Shown here piece by piece: positions 34,601 through 62,818 of a stretch of 64,000 nt of DNA (the first letter of the stretch is position 1; each line of letters begins with the position of its first letter). Source of the DNA: Tretioscincus oriximinensis (lineage: Eukaryota; Chordata; Lepidosauria; Squamata; Gymnophthalmidae); assembly GCA_022410635.1 (NCBI GenBank), contig JAJVDF010000016.1, positions 1,234,704-1,298,703 on the forward strand, written 5' to 3'. A program made the translations under genes and the position numbers. The notes beneath the pieces are model-generated. The model had not been told where the DNA came from, searched no databases, and worked only from the letters and a program-made list of their open reading frames with translations.

Positions 34601-35984
34601 GTGAACTGGACAAAAGTCTGTTGCATACAGACTTTTCTCTAGTTCACACTATATCCATGTAACCAATAAAGTCAGTTGACAAATAACCATAATAATATTT
34701 AGTAAAACAGTTAATGGTGGGCGTTCAAACAATTATTGCTGAAGGATAGAAAGAAACAGCAAAATGGAAAATGACTTGATGGTATATGTAGTGGTATCAA
34801 TGGTATGTAGGGGAACAAGTAAATAGGTTTCATACGTGTAAAATTAAAGTGTTGTGTACACAAAAGTGAATTGAGCTTTGGGCAAAATTGAAAGATTCCC
34901 TAAATAATGTCCAAGGNGAGGAGGAATAGGTGCGACTATAATTAATACATGTAAGATGAAAATATATTCCAAATAATACAGAACTGCATCTGAAGAAGTA
35001 GTCGTGTCTACGAAAGCTTATGCCACCCACTTTTCTCCTGTTAAGTCTCTTAAGTGCTACTAGCCCCTTTGCTGGACCTTCTACTGGACTAACACAGCTA
35101 TTTTTCTGAAATAGAACTGTAAATTACTAAGCAGTGTACATTATTGATAATAATAGCGTGATGGTAACATTATGATATAGTTGTGGGTGTCCTTTGAAAA
35201 AGGCTGATTATGTCTAGAAACTAGCTGTCAAGACATTTCATGTGTAAATCAGTGGTAGACTAGAAAAGCAGGTTCTGAAGTATTTGTTCTAAAATTCCTA
35301 GCCTTTTTCACTGACAGCCTTCCCTTGTTGTCATGAACTGCTTCTGTATTTCGTTTCACTTTCCTCTGGAAGTCTTTTGCCGGGTGGCTGTACAGTTTAA
35401 TCAAAGGCAGTTTTAAGACCTTCAGAAGCATCAAAATTCATTGTAGTAGAGAAGAAACTACTTTCAAATATTACTTAGAAATTTGACTGTATAATTTGTA
35501 GACCCATTAACTGTGGTAACTTATATATATTAAACAGGAAAATATATATTTTAAACTGTTATTTGTCAGTTTTAACCAAACCATTTTTGAATGCAACAAG
35601 GATTACTTGGGTTCTATATATTTTACTCATGAAGCAGTTTGTAATGCCTAACTGGTGAACAAGCTACACGTTACAATTCGACTTCACCCCGGCACTTGCT
35701 TGCCTTTCAATTTCCATCCTCTGTAAAGATGATACAAACCTAGTGATTTATTGTACTTGTTGGGAAAATCATTGTATTTGGCTAATGGGACCAGTGACAC
35801 CTTTATTAGAACTTTTCATATTCAGTATGTTTCAAAATTGACATCTGCAAAACTTTGTTAACTACAATGACCTATATAAATTATTTTATTTTAATTTTTG
35901 CAGGATACCATTAAGATGATGATCACTCAGGGAAATTTACAGCTTCAAGAACTTGAAAGAACGCTCAACCTGGCCCAAACATAG
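28562..35984 (+). CDS. LYRM2: LYRM2, LYR motif-containing protein 2 (3 exons, complete)
   Basis: Exons 28562-28609, 32723-32863 and 35904-35984 join into an 89-residue protein, about the length of human LYRM2 (88). It is a Complex1_LYR family protein of the mitochondrial matrix, implicated in assembly of the NADH-oxidising N-module of complex I; LYR proteins usually dock on acyl carrier protein. The motif is seen as LYRKI in exon 2 (QQVLQLYRKILQAI), with the downstream Phe in REEFKRNK. The N terminus (SRLPPTALTLKQ) and C terminus (MMITQGNLQLQELERTL) match the vertebrate gene. Two ATGs are adjacent (28562 and 28565). The second has the stronger Kozak context (A at -3, G at +4) and aligns with human MAASRLPP; the first is used here by scanning order. 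MDN1 ends 4.9 kb upstream on the same strand. Confidence 0.96.
28633..28765. other. Assembly gap (133 N)
   Basis: Run of N just downstream of LYRM2 exon 1, in GC-rich sequence that is hard to sequence. Confidence 0.99.
28867..28941 (+). repeat. Dispersed repeat family C, decayed copy
   Basis: TTCTTCAGGTGCTCCAGTCT, ACGAAAGCTCA, TTAGTCTCT and CCCTTTGCTGGAC in the family order, peppered with N. Confidence 0.45.
29055..29210 (+). repeat. Dispersed repeat family D, copy 1
   Basis: GGTGCTGCAGGCTTGATAAG, CTGCAATTACTAACATTTCC, ACACACCCATTGCAGCTG. The same order of blocks occurs at 29870-29975 and 42835-42940. Class unknown. Confidence 0.45.
29870..29975 (+). repeat. Dispersed repeat family D, copy 2
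   Basis: GTTGCAGGCATTATAAGCTG, CTTTTCCACACCCATTAAAG, GGTGCTAAACTG; second copy in LYRM2 intron 1. Confidence 0.45.
30056..30347 (+). mobile_element. SINE family B, copy in LYRM2 intron 1
   Basis: Head partly missing; B-box region GGGTTTCGAAGCCC intact; ends GCGGGGTATAAGAACCAAGT plus a (CTT)n-like tail. N at 30171. Confidence 0.78.
31681..31926 (-). mobile_element. SINE family A, near full-length
   Basis: On the minus strand: A-box-like head, B-box GTTCGATTCC (complement of 31867-31876), body CAGCTGGGTGATCTTGGGTC, then the L2-like CCGAAGGTCTC/GGGCGGGATACAAGTAC tail and (AAAT)n. Confidence 0.85.
32723..32863 (+). CDS. LYRM2: LYRM2 exon 2 (LYR motif)
   Basis: Acceptor gctttgcag, donor gtaagg; 47 codons, FLRRQQVLQLYRKILQ to NKNATQE. 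Carries the LYR tripeptide and the helical bundle core. Confidence 0.96.
33115..33895 (+). mobile_element. L2-type LINE, ORF2 3' end and tail
   Basis: Broken frames encode the typical L2 block KELHWLPICYRAQFKV ... YKALHNLALKYL, followed by a short 3' UTR ending CCGCCCTGAGACCTACGGGT and (AAAT)n. Its tail is the same type as the SINE family A tail, so this LINE class is the likely mobiliser. Frameshifts and stops show it is dead. Confidence 0.85.
34320..34440 (-). mobile_element. L2/SINE-A type 3' tail with simple repeats
   Basis: Minus strand carries a ...CTGCCCTGAGCCCTTTGGGT tail followed by GT and AAGG/GGAGG simple repeats and ATAAAT. A very short 5'-truncated insertion. Confidence 0.5.
34590..34658. 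ncRNA. Pre-miRNA-like hairpin in LYRM2 intron 2 (candidate)
   Basis: Arms 34590-34620 and 34628-34658 pair over 31 positions with one G-U wobble and one C-C mismatch around a 7-nt loop (TTGCATA). Size and shape resemble a pre-miRNA; a small foldback transposon is the main alternative. It lies on the sense strand of LYRM2 intron 2. Expression cannot be judged from sequence. Confidence 0.45.
34981..35110 (+). repeat. Dispersed repeat family C, long copy
   Basis: GCATCTGAAGAAGTAGTCGT, CTACGAAAGCTTATGCCACC, CCCTTTGCTGGACC, CTAACACAGCTATTTTTCTG. Confidence 0.75.
35904..35984 (+). CDS. LYRM2: LYRM2 exon 3 (terminal)
   Basis: Acceptor atttttgcag; DTIKMMITQGNLQLQELER to LAQT, TAG at 35982-35984. 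Confidence 0.95.
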   Translation, partial: DTIKMMITQGNLQLQELERTLNLAQT

Positions 35985-38900
35985 CTTCAGCTCTGCTTAT
36001 GGAAGGAATAAAAGGAAAAAGGTAGAAAACTTCCATAGGCGTTGCATTTTCTCAAGGGACTTTTTTGAGGCACAATAGACATATTGCATAGTTGGTGAAT
36101 TGTGTCTTTGAATATAACCGAGCATTGGAATAATAATTCTAGGACAAGCCAATATTTATTTAAAAATTTCTTTACTAGTGTAAAAAAACAATGGCTTCTA
36201 CCTTAAATTTCTACTCCACTCCATTATCATCGTCTAATTTTCCAAATTCGAAAACATGGTAAGCAGAGATTTAGGAAAATTTGTTAATCTGACCCAGGAT
36301 AATTTTGATCCTTTTAATCNTTTGACAGTAAGGTAAAAGGATTTTATATTGTGTTTGAGTTACTGAAAAGAATGTTTTTCAAAGCTTTATGGGAAGAGAA
36401 AAAAAACATTCTTTGTTTAACCACTATCCATATGATTTGTACANTTCTCAGCTATTTTAAGTTCTTGAAACAGTTTATACAAACCAAAGTATTTAATATA
36501 GTTCACTTTATACATTATACATGGCACAGATAATTCAATAGAAACTGTACAAACATTTTCCATACAAAAATTACATTTGTTGTGTATAACAAAGATTAGG
36601 TTCTTCAAAAATGGCATCTTGAATGGAAACACATGAAAATAGTCAATCAGAATCCAGAGGCCAGCTNGCCCAGAAGGACATGCAGATATGGATTTGGCAC
36701 CTCCTGAGTTAGGAGAAGGACGGATAAGGACACTGGTGAAGGCAACAGTAGCTGTGGGAAAGAGATAGTGGATCACAAGAATAAAGAGGCACAAAAGGGG
36801 CAGGGGTTGCTTGCTGAAAGTTTCTATGACAGATTAATCAGAGTGTGATCCAGTCAGAATTGTCTGAAACAGTGCTTGTTCTTTTATCTCCCCTTTTTAG
36901 TCTATATCTGTTGAGGAACCTGAACGGCCCTGTGTCAATTGACAAGAACCTACATTTATTGTATTTTCTGTGCCTCTGTTGGCTTCTTCTGCCTCCTGCT
37001 CTTTTCTTGAAATGCCTTAATTTGTCCCCTACCTTCACGTTCATTCTCAAAATGCACAAGAGCAAAATAATGGATAAGAAAAAGCAAAATATATTAATAT
37101 AAAAAATGTATTATATTAAAATATATTCTAGGAGGTTGCTGTATCCGTTCATTATCTCAGATTCCCTTTTTTTTTTACATCCATGTTTCCTAAATTACCG
37201 AAACCAGCTCTGTTTAATTCAGGCATCAGGAATGAGTTTGCATTCTTTTCTATTCTTTCATTAGTAAATTGCAGTGGCTTATCTATAGAAATGCTTAGAT
37301 ATTCAGATACTCTAGAACATCATAAGATGCCAAACATGTTTAAGGAGTTAAATAGTTGTTCTCTTAGGGCAAATATAAATAAAATACCTATGCATATTTA
37401 AAGGAGAAATGTGGGGTTCAGTTAGACATGACAAAACCTAATCATAATACACATTTTCCTGACAATTAGCAAAGGAAACTATGACAGTTGGCATATAATA
37501 AAAATATATGGAACTTTGATATGTAGTAAACATTATTGTTTCCACTAGGACATCTGACTATTCATAGCTTAGGAAATATCTTTTTTAATGTATAAGCTGT
37601 CACACATTTTTGTGTGGATAATATCTGCTTAAAGTAAGAGTCTATCAAAAGTCCAATGGATTATCATGCCAAAGAAGCTTAGCTTTTCATCTTTGTTCAC
37701 TGGCATTGCAGCCTATTCTCTTGAACTGCCAATCATCTGTAAACAGGCAATCATTACTTGGAGCTTTCTCTAGATATTCTTAAGGCCCTATTAATGCTTT
37801 CAGAAGCTATGTTTGTATTACCAGCACTGTTGAAAATACTAATGTACCCACATCACTTAGCTGTCATAAGATATGAACATCCAGATGGTAAATAGTCCAG
37901 GCAGGAATCATCTTCTGGAGTGTGTTGCCTTGATAGAAGCTGGATGTTTAATACACCGAAGTGCTCTTAAAATCAGTTAAACATTGAATCATCTTAAGAA
38001 AACTGTATTATAACTTTTTGTTGCCCTTGGGTAGCACCAANTCATGGGTTGACTGCATGAGCATCTCCATACAGCCCTCTTGGCATAGATTCAGAAGTGT
38101 TTTACTGTTGCCTTGTTTACTTTTCATCAGTCGATCCTTGCACACGTTGCGCATATTAGTAAAAATGCTTTTCTTTCGAATTCCTGAACACTGTTTACTT
38201 CCAAGAATTACTTCTGTGGAGTATTTTGTGAAGATATGATAACTCAGTAAATTCAAGTTAATAAAAAACTATTAAAGAATAGTACATTTTCCATCAGTTG
38301 ATGTTACACACACCCACAGTTGTGCAGCATTTGCAACAGTTCCAGACTGCTTTTTTTCCCTTTTTTTGTAATCCACCATTGACATACGTTTCAAGAAAAT
38401 AGCTGAGGATTGATCTACACCACCAGAGTAAGTTGGTCACAAGACGGAGGATGCTGCTAGATTATAGGATTTAAATTCATTCAAGGGTTTAAATTAAATC
38501 TATTTTGACCAAAGANTGTAGACTATTGCCAATTATATACGAAACATTAAAATTTAGACTATTTGGATTACAAAACATGAGACTTTACATAAAGGCAGTA
38601 ATACATTTTATATATACATCTCTCTTCAAAAGGATCCAGGCAAGATACTTGTACCCGTTTGAAAGGTGAGATCTGTGCCAGTGGAAATATTTCCAAATGA
38701 AATAGTGGCAATAAGGGAGCCTATATATGAAAATGGAACTTAAATGCATAGCAGAAAACGGAGTATGAAAATGCAACAACGTAACTGGTGTCCTACAAAT
38801 CTTGCGCACACCAAGTATCCTTAGTTATACTGCTTAAACTACAGCAGTTTGGGTTGTCCATTTCCTAAAAAAAGCACACACAGAAATTTGGAAAAACAAT

Positions 38901-40193
38901 AATTTTTCGCTATGGAGCAAAAGAGGTTCAGCAACAGATCATCTTAACATCTTAGGCACATCTCTAATTTTAAAAACCAAAAATATAGGTGCTTTGACAT
39001 TGTCTACTTGTGGGATTGAACCAACAACCCTTTGCTTTCCACTTAGTTACGACCATTTCTTACAGCAATGCTCACCAAAAGCTAATTCTAATGTTAAAGG
39101 CCTTAAAAACATTTTAAAGAATTCTGGCACCAACCCAGGAAATAATTCTGAGAGCCCACCAACAACACTTAGAACACTGGAAGAAAGAAAAAAACCATGA
39201 ACAAAAAAGGAATTCAGGACATTCCTTTAAAAACACTACAATACATGTGCATAGTAGACAAATTTGCTGGGATTGCTAAATATTCAACAGTGCAATGATG
39301 CCCCATGTGCTCTGGCATAGATGTATATTTAAATATGCTGACTGACATAATGTCANGTTCATTAGCAATATAGCACTTGTAAGAACATATTTCTCATTGC
39401 ATGAGTTCCTTTTCTTCTTCTTTAATGGAAAAAGAATAGGAATTCAGGATGAACCTTAAAAACTCATTCAAAAATGCTTCAGTATCTAATCAAGATTGGA
39501 GATCAACTACTGTTAATGCTGAAGAGTCTGCTAAACTTTAAGAAATTTGCTGTAATACATTACAATCAACGACAATAAAGATCTGAGTCAAACCTTTATC
39601 AACCCAAAAACCNTGTTGCTTTTCTGGGAAGCAACAGAACGTCCTAGAGCACCAATATGGCTAAGCTAGACTCTGGTAGACATGGTCAACAATGCTGTTT
39701 AACAAGGCTCAGAAATCCTGTGCATACTGACAGTGAACGGTATTCAGCTGTACAGATGGGTGGTTTCATCCAGGAATGGGTCCTTGCTGATTCGGGANAG
39801 GGAAGCACGCGGCATAAAATGGCAACACCCCAAAATACGAGAACTCGTGTGAATGCTTTGCTTCAGGACTTAAAAACAAAGATGTAAAACGAAGATTTAA
39901 GTGTATCATCTCAGTGATCTCNTAGGCACTGAACGGCCACATGACTACATTTTACACAGTACAGTATTATTTTGAATAGCAAACTATGAAGTAGAATAAA
40001 TAAAATATTTTCTCAGCAAAGTTGAAAAAATCTAGCAACATTCTATCAAGCAATGTACCAGCTGAATAAAGAAAAAATATTTCCATTTCAAATGATCTCT
40101 GCACGGACGTTCCAATAAGCATAAAATTGCTTGTAAAATCCATAAAATCTCGAACGAGAGGCTGCAAGTAAAAAGAATCGGTTCATCTGTGTG
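35985..40193. other. Convergent 3' ends of LYRM2 (plus) and ANKRD6 (minus)
   Basis: AT-rich with no recognised repeat or open frame of note. A plus-strand AATAAA lies only 23 nt after the LYRM2 stop (36007-36012), with others at about 37498 and 38260. On the minus strand AATAAA-type signals occur near 36955 and 36155. ANKRD6 normally has a long 3' UTR, so most of this block is probably ANKRD6 UTR. Exact ends are not resolvable. Confidence 0.5.
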
Positions 40194-56831
<16,638 letters not shown>

Positions 56832-57009
56832 TTATTTATTTCATTGAACACACACATACCACAAAACCACATACATCTTTCTGGTCGAGGGCAAAAATGA
56901 AACACCGTGGCTGTTATCTAAATTCTAAGCAACAATCACTACACTATTTCCTTCCCAAATCATACTCTTAGATTTACTTGCTCTGGGTTGGAGCAATAGG
57001 CAGGACTCC

Positions 57010-57160
57010 TGAAATACCATTTGCAGGGAGTCATGAATAGGTGCATATTTTGCTTTCCTCTGTTCGGACTGCCCAGGTGCATCTGGTGGGCCTCTGTGTG
57101 GCACAGAGTGCTGGACTTGATGGGCTGTGGCCTGATCCAGTATGGCTCTTCTTATGTACT
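57010..57160 (+). mobile_element. CR1/L2-type LINE 3' tail
   Basis: TTGCAGGGAGTCATGAATAG, GACTGCCCAGGTGCATCTGG, CTGATCCAGTATGGCTCTTC, TTATGT. Nearly identical to the 58820 copy and to the complement of 22226-22400. Confidence 0.8.
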
Positions 57161-58322
57161 TTGAATTAATATATAAAATGGTGCTCTGTATTATGATTAT
57201 TTTTTCTGCTTGTTGATTTTATCTGCAACTGTTATTTTCAAACTGTTTGAGTCAATGATTGTAATAAACACTTGAGAAAGCTGAAAAAGGTCTACAGTGT
57301 AAGAGAGAACATGAACAATGTATTCTGCACTTACCACAGCAAAAGCTTAGTTGGTAATGTAACTTCACTTATTTCTACTTACAAATTAAATTGTTTGGGG
57401 GAGACTGTGAGACCAGTGACAAATAGGAACTAGAATTGCAGAAAACAATGTACTTTGTCTAATAATATCATTCCAATCTATGGCCACTGCTTTTCATGCA
57501 TTACAGATTCCACGGTATATGCACGGACGTACACACACACAAACACGCTAATATGATCATAACAGTAACTATATTTATGAAGGAATTGTTTATTTGTCAG
57601 CCTTTAAATTCTACTTAGAACAACACATTAACTGAGTAAGGAGATGAAATAACTTATAATCATGATAAAGAACTGGCCTAGAATGGTTCTGGATGGCTGT
57701 CACATCTTTAATTTTCCCTCAGGCCATTCTCTATTATGAAAGACCACACCACAAAATGTATTTTTGTATCCTTTCCAGAAAGGAATAATTCTCAATTTTT
57801 ATTCTCATAGATTCTTTTTAAATGTTTTATTAATGTGGTGGGNTTTTTTTAAAAAAATCTTGATCTTTTGCTACCTGNCCTGAGACCATTGGTGAAAGGC
57901 AGGACATGTTAATTTTCAAGATGAGACTGTGCATCAGGATTCTTTATACTGTCTTGCATGTGGGCAGAAAAATAGTTTTCACTATCATCTTGCTCATTGT
58001 TCTTGCTCTTCCCAACTTTCAGTTCTGCTTGAAGTAAGATCATAAGGTAACCCAACAGAATTTCCCTACAACAGCCCTCGACACTGCTGATACCTTCAGT
58101 TATACCCTTTCAGTTCACATCAGAACTTTCATAGGAGCATAATGCTGGGAACATACACAAAATCTATTCAACAGGAAGTTGCAAGATAAAGCGGGGAGGA
58201 CCTTATCTGCAAATGCAAAGGTTAACAGATACTGAGCAGTTTTAGACTGAGTGGCACAGGTGCACCTGGAAACTCAGCCAATCATGGTTGTAAGGCCATT
58301 GTTTAAGTCACTGTCTATCATA

Positions 58323-58515
58323 GGCTGACCAGATGACCCCCTTTGGGGGGAGGGGGTTTGAAAACCTGTTTGGGNAGTGCCTCCCAGTTTTTTCCAAGGC
58401 AAAAAAAATTAAAAACCAAAAATATTTTCAAAAATGTTACTCAGAAAAAACTGGGAGGCACCCCAAAACCGGGTTTTCTACACCACCACCCCCAAAAGGG
58501 CTCATCTAGTCAGCC
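58323..58515. mobile_element. Foldback MITE with TA target duplication (copy 2)
   Basis: 193 bp; ends GGCTGACCAGATGACCCCC and GGGCTCATCTAGTCAGCC, flanked by TA at 58321-58322 and 58516-58517. Same family as 21400-21601, with GTGCCTCCCAG/CTGGGAGGCAC inner arms. Confidence 0.85.
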
Positions 58516-58819
58516 TAATTACAGATTTGAACACTTATGCCTTTGCAAAGCATAGGAAAACGGATCCTGAACTGGGATAGCTACTTTAAATAAATCCAAG
58601 AAGGTTCCCAGAGGCAGGAGAATGGGACTGACAGAGGAAAATGGGTGCAACCTTCCCTGAGAAACCAAAATGTGAGGAGAAAAGAAAATTATAGGAGAGG
58701 TGCTGTTAAAAAATATTCTTTCACTTGAATGAAGCTGAAAGGGACGGACAAAGAATGACAGATTCCGTTAGGATTAGGTATATCTTGAGCATATGATCTA
58801 TATGGATGTTTTAATATGT

Positions 58820-59070
58820 TAACTGATATACCATTGGCAGGGAGTCATGAACAGGCGCATATTTTGCTTTCCTCTGTTCAGACTGCCCAGGTGCATCTGG
58901 TGGGCCTCTTTGTGAGACAGAAGGCTGGACTAGATGGGCTCTTGCCGAATCCAGTATGGCTCTTCTTATGTTCTTATCTTCTAACTGAGTTTTTATTCTT
59001 AACTGTCCTCAGACTTTGGGGTATGGGGAGGTATGGAAATGTAAATAGATAAATAAAATAAATAATAAAT
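58820..59070 (+). mobile_element. CR1/L2-type LINE 3' tail followed by an L2-type tail
   Basis: CATTGGCAGGGAGTCATGAA to CTTCTTATGTTCTTATCTTC, then TGTCCTCAGACTTTGGGGTA with (AAAT)n: two different retroelement ends back to back. Confidence 0.7.
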
Positions 59071-60764
59071 GACCTAGCCAACATAGCTCTCGGTGTTGCT
59101 TTCACATTACAAAAGTAATAGGCTTTAGAAAAAAGGTTGCTTGTCTCCTTCCTTCTAAAGCCAGCTTTAACTTTTTGTGATTAGTTTTGTTCTAATAAAA
59201 ACAGTAAAATAAGCCCAGATAGGTCTAGGCTATTGATCACTACATGCTACAATTAAGATATGATCATCCCTGCTTTGAATACAATGTTAAGCCAAAGGCT
59301 ACATTATGTTTCTCACTAGAAAAGTGGACATCAATCAAAACACTGGGATCAAATCAAACAATTAACTATTGGTTATTGGTTTTGTGCCTTGAAAAGTGTC
59401 TTTTTCACTGTCTATGGTAATAAATTATAATCTGTTTATCTGACTAGTTCAAGTCAAGAAAAAAATCAAACCAGAGAGTTTAGGGGAACCCCATGAATTT
59501 TTTTACTTCTGCCACCACTTCTCACCCACAAAATACTATAATTCCTTCCTTCTCTTACAATCAACATGACTCAATTTTACTTTGTAAAATAAAACACATA
59601 GAGAAGGCAGCTTGCTTTACAGCTTCCTCACTTGGCTTCTTGAAGAATAACAGAGACAAAGGGATTATAATAAGCCTCAAATATGGGGCATTTATTCTGC
59701 TATCTGGACTATAAGTAAAAGAGACATTATAAAGGTCAGAAAGGTTCTCATTTTTTCAGGCTCACATTGGTCATGCTGGACTAACATTCAGGTATGTTGA
59801 CCAATGAGATCCATTAAGGTAACACATAGTGCAGCCCCTAAAATGCCAGTCTGGATCTCATTGATCACGCTGGACGGCAGTCAAGATGGAGTGAGGTGTG
59901 CTGAGGGAAGTGAAAACACTGACATTGCCACTTTGGGTCAGTTTTTGGGCTTTATATCAAGATCTGTAGGGAACTCACTCCCTATGGTTGCCTCTGCTTT
60001 GTGGCTGAATGCAGAGACTTGTTGCACAGCGGCCACTCAGCTGAGTGAATGAAGCTATCAAATGCTGGAAGAGAAGGAGGAAAGAAAGGGGCAAGAAGGA
60101 GGGAATGAGGGAGGAGGGGAGAAGACAGAGAAGAGGTGCAGGACACTAGATCTGTGGTCTGAAATGCACGTGATAACAGCCTTTAAAAGCATTGTAACCT
60201 CTATTTACCTTACATTTGCAAGAAATAAAATGGCACTGTTATAAACAGCAATCTTTACCTTGCAAGTTTAGCATCTCTGGGCTCACTTCTCATTTCAAGA
60301 CACATACACAACATAAACAACAGCATAGCTATTAGTTCTCATGAAAGAAATATCAATCAGTATCCTTGACACTGTATAAATTCACTTAATAAAAAATCTG
60401 TGGTGAAAATAATCATCGCTTTAGGGACTATATGTTTATATAAGTTGAACTGTTATTTTTTTAGGTATATGGAAGCCTTCCAAATTCTGTTACATTACAA
60501 TTCCTATTGTTTCTGACCACTGAGAAATGACAACATCTAGAGGCCATGTTTCAAATCTTGACCGCATGCACAGTTCCTGAGGTGCATTTCATTTAGAAGT
60601 AACGATTTTGGGAGATGCAGTNGAAATTTTGGCAAAGCAATGTAATAAAATCAGACATGCATCCATGCTGTCTCAGCGGTAGCCCTGAACATGCCAGGTG
60701 GCCAATCAGGATGCTCCATGCAACTCTGTAAAAGAGAGAGACGCTGAAGTGAAAGAATTCTAAC

Positions 60765-61058
60765 CTCCTTCTCTCTTTGTAATCTTCTANGTTCTTTTCT
60801 AGCCTTTCTCCTCTTTCTTTTCTTATCCTTTTCTTCCTTGACTTCTTTTACCCGAGCCACTTTTGCCCCGACTATTTCTGAGGGTTGTGCAGTGTGAACA
60901 CTCATTGACCAATCAGAGATGGCATCAGGATTCCAATAAGGGCTTGCAGGATTAGCAGGGAGAAGGAAAAAGTTACTTCTTGGGGTTTCATACTCTATAG
61001 AGCTGGTCTCCACCGGCTGAAATTCATAATAATCCCATTCAAGGCCACTGGAAGTCAT
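60765..61058 (-). CDS. Candidate alternative first coding exon in ANKRD6 intron (unrecognised)
   Basis: Minus-strand ATG at 61058 opens 98 codons to a good donor (AAGGAG|GTTAGA) in phase 0, the phase needed by the ankyrin exon at 56801. Residues 1-65 are mixed and aromatic (SSGLEWDYYEFQPVE, ASPYWNPDAISDWSMSV); 66-98 are a Lys/Arg/Glu helix (EEKDKKRKRRKARKE) that looks like a nuclear-localisation or coiled segment. The frame stays open about 37 codons past the donor. An acceptor-like TTCTGCAG lies about 70 bases upstream of the ATG, so it could also be an internal exon with a start. No family recognised; not a known transposon protein. N at 60790. Confidence 0.4.
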
Positions 61059-61477
61059 TCTTCTACTAATAAGGTCTTTTACAATATGTTAACGATCTTT
61101 ATCTGCAGAACATGAAGTCAGCATTTTAAACACTCCACAACATTTTTGGAAAAAAAAATATTTATGCTAGCAGCATCTGACAACGAAAAGCTAATTCAGC
61201 AATGATGTCTCAACTAATTAGGATATAAAAATAGCAGTTATTGACCTTCTCAGCTCATGATCAGTCAGGCAGTCTTTAGAAACTTGGCAATAATAAGAAC
61301 CCAAAGAACTGTAATGCTTTTTGAATGTATCTGGTAAAAGCTTTTTAATTTATTATTTTTTTCCTGGGGCATTCATATGTTCCAGGAATACGAACCAGAA
61401 CATTTAGAAATATGCCCCCCAAAGTGAATAATTGTTAAAAGGGCACATACTAATAGCAACGATATTAATTACAAATA

Positions 61478-62818
61478 CCGTGCTTCCCCGAAAACAAGAC
61501 CAGCTCTTATATTATTTTTTGCTCTTCTATTAATTTTTGCTATAAAAGATGTGTTAGGGCTTAGATAATTAATAAGGAAAAGGCACTAAGAATTTTATAT
61601 GATAAAAATGTAAGAGTAATTGAACCTTATATAAGAGCGATAGAACAATAATACAAAATTGGATAGGGGATAGAAGGTGGTTATAGACATTAAGTATTAG
61701 GTCACATATAAACAATGATATAATTAAGGGATATATAGGGAGAGAAGATCCTAAAATATAGAAAGTAATAAGGAAGTTCGGCAAAAGGGAAAGGGAATTA
61801 CAGCGAACATTTATAGACAAATTGTATTGGTACAGCAAGGAACAGAATAATTATTATTTGAGGTATGGAGTATGGATATAAATGTAATTAGGGAAGATAT
61901 AAAAAAAGAAATTAAGGGTAAAATAAATTGTATGAAAGAGACAAGGAAAATACTTCATAATTGTCACATTTCTTCCCATATGGGAATATTTTTTATTTTT
62001 TATTTTTATTTAAAGATTTTTACCCCGCCCTTCCCCCCGAAGGTGTCCAGGGCGGCTTACAAAAGTTAAAAATTCAGGTCGTCATGACCTTCACAACATT
62101 AAAACCATAAAAGAAACACAAGAATTTAAAATGTCGTCCTCTGATGGGGGAGCTATGTTGGCATGGGTGCCAACAAAGAGGCATCTTAATACATACGATA
62201 TGGGAATGTTAAAAGGTAAAAGAGTTTCGGGATACGGCAGAATGAGAAATAATATATTTGCAATAAACATTAGAATTACAAGTAAAAAGGCAGTATTACA
62301 TGGAGACTTGAATACCATTATGCAGGAAAAAGTAAGAAATGTAATAGAGAATAATATCATGTGCTCAGACTGTTCTAGTGGGTTGGTAGAAAGATAGTAG
62401 GTTATGAACAGTTTAGAAAATGTATGAATACATAATCAATGTCACTGCGACTGGCCTCTCCATGAAAAATTGTAAACAGAAATGGTTGATGATTAAAAAT
62501 TATACTGGGGCAAGTTTAATGAGTGCAGGGTCAAAGCTAAGATTAAGATTAATTTTCCAGATGTAAGGCCCAGCAGCCGAAGGATTGAACTATGTTGCAA
62601 ACAGGAAACAGGAGGGGGGAAGAAAAAGAAAAAAAAGTTTAAATTAAAATGTTTTAAATTACCCCCTTTCCCACTGGATGTCTTTTTTTTTCATGAATAA
62701 CAATCTACATTTATTCTTGAACAAAAAGTCATTATGAACTGTAACCAGACTTATTTTTAGTAGGGCTTATATTTCGTGCATCCNCNAAAATCCTGAAAAA
62801 TTATTTTCGGGGAAACGA
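61478..62818. mobile_element. TA-flanked CCCCGAAAA-terminal DNA element, split by L1
   Basis: Left end CCGTGCTTCCCCGAAAACAA and right end TTATTTTCGGGGAAACGA are inverted, with TA outside both (61476-61477, 62819-62820). Inner sequences ...TTAGGGCTTA and AGTAGGGCTTATATTTC suggest one short element opened by a later insertion of about 1.2 kb. Confidence 0.6.
61570..62640 (+). mobile_element. Degenerate L1-like LINE fragment inside the CCCCGAAAA element
   Basis: Broken frames show WHGCQQRG, IHTIWEC and VKEF in the order seen in the L1 fragment at 26150-26720 (minus). Many stops. A short LINE/SINE tail (about 62000-62085, CCCGCCCTTCC...CCAGGGCGGCTTAC) is embedded. Confidence 0.6.

Noticed and set aside
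59804..60052. 82-codon plus-strand frame in the ANKRD6 intron
   Set aside because: No motif, no splice context; local repeat-like words (TCATTGATCACGCTGGAC and ACATTGGTCATGCTGGAC) suggest repeat debris.
60651..60764. Second mini-exon after the candidate ANKRD6 alternative exon (CTTTTACAG acceptor at about 60728)
   Set aside because: The implied intron would be only about 39 nt, too short for vertebrate splicing.
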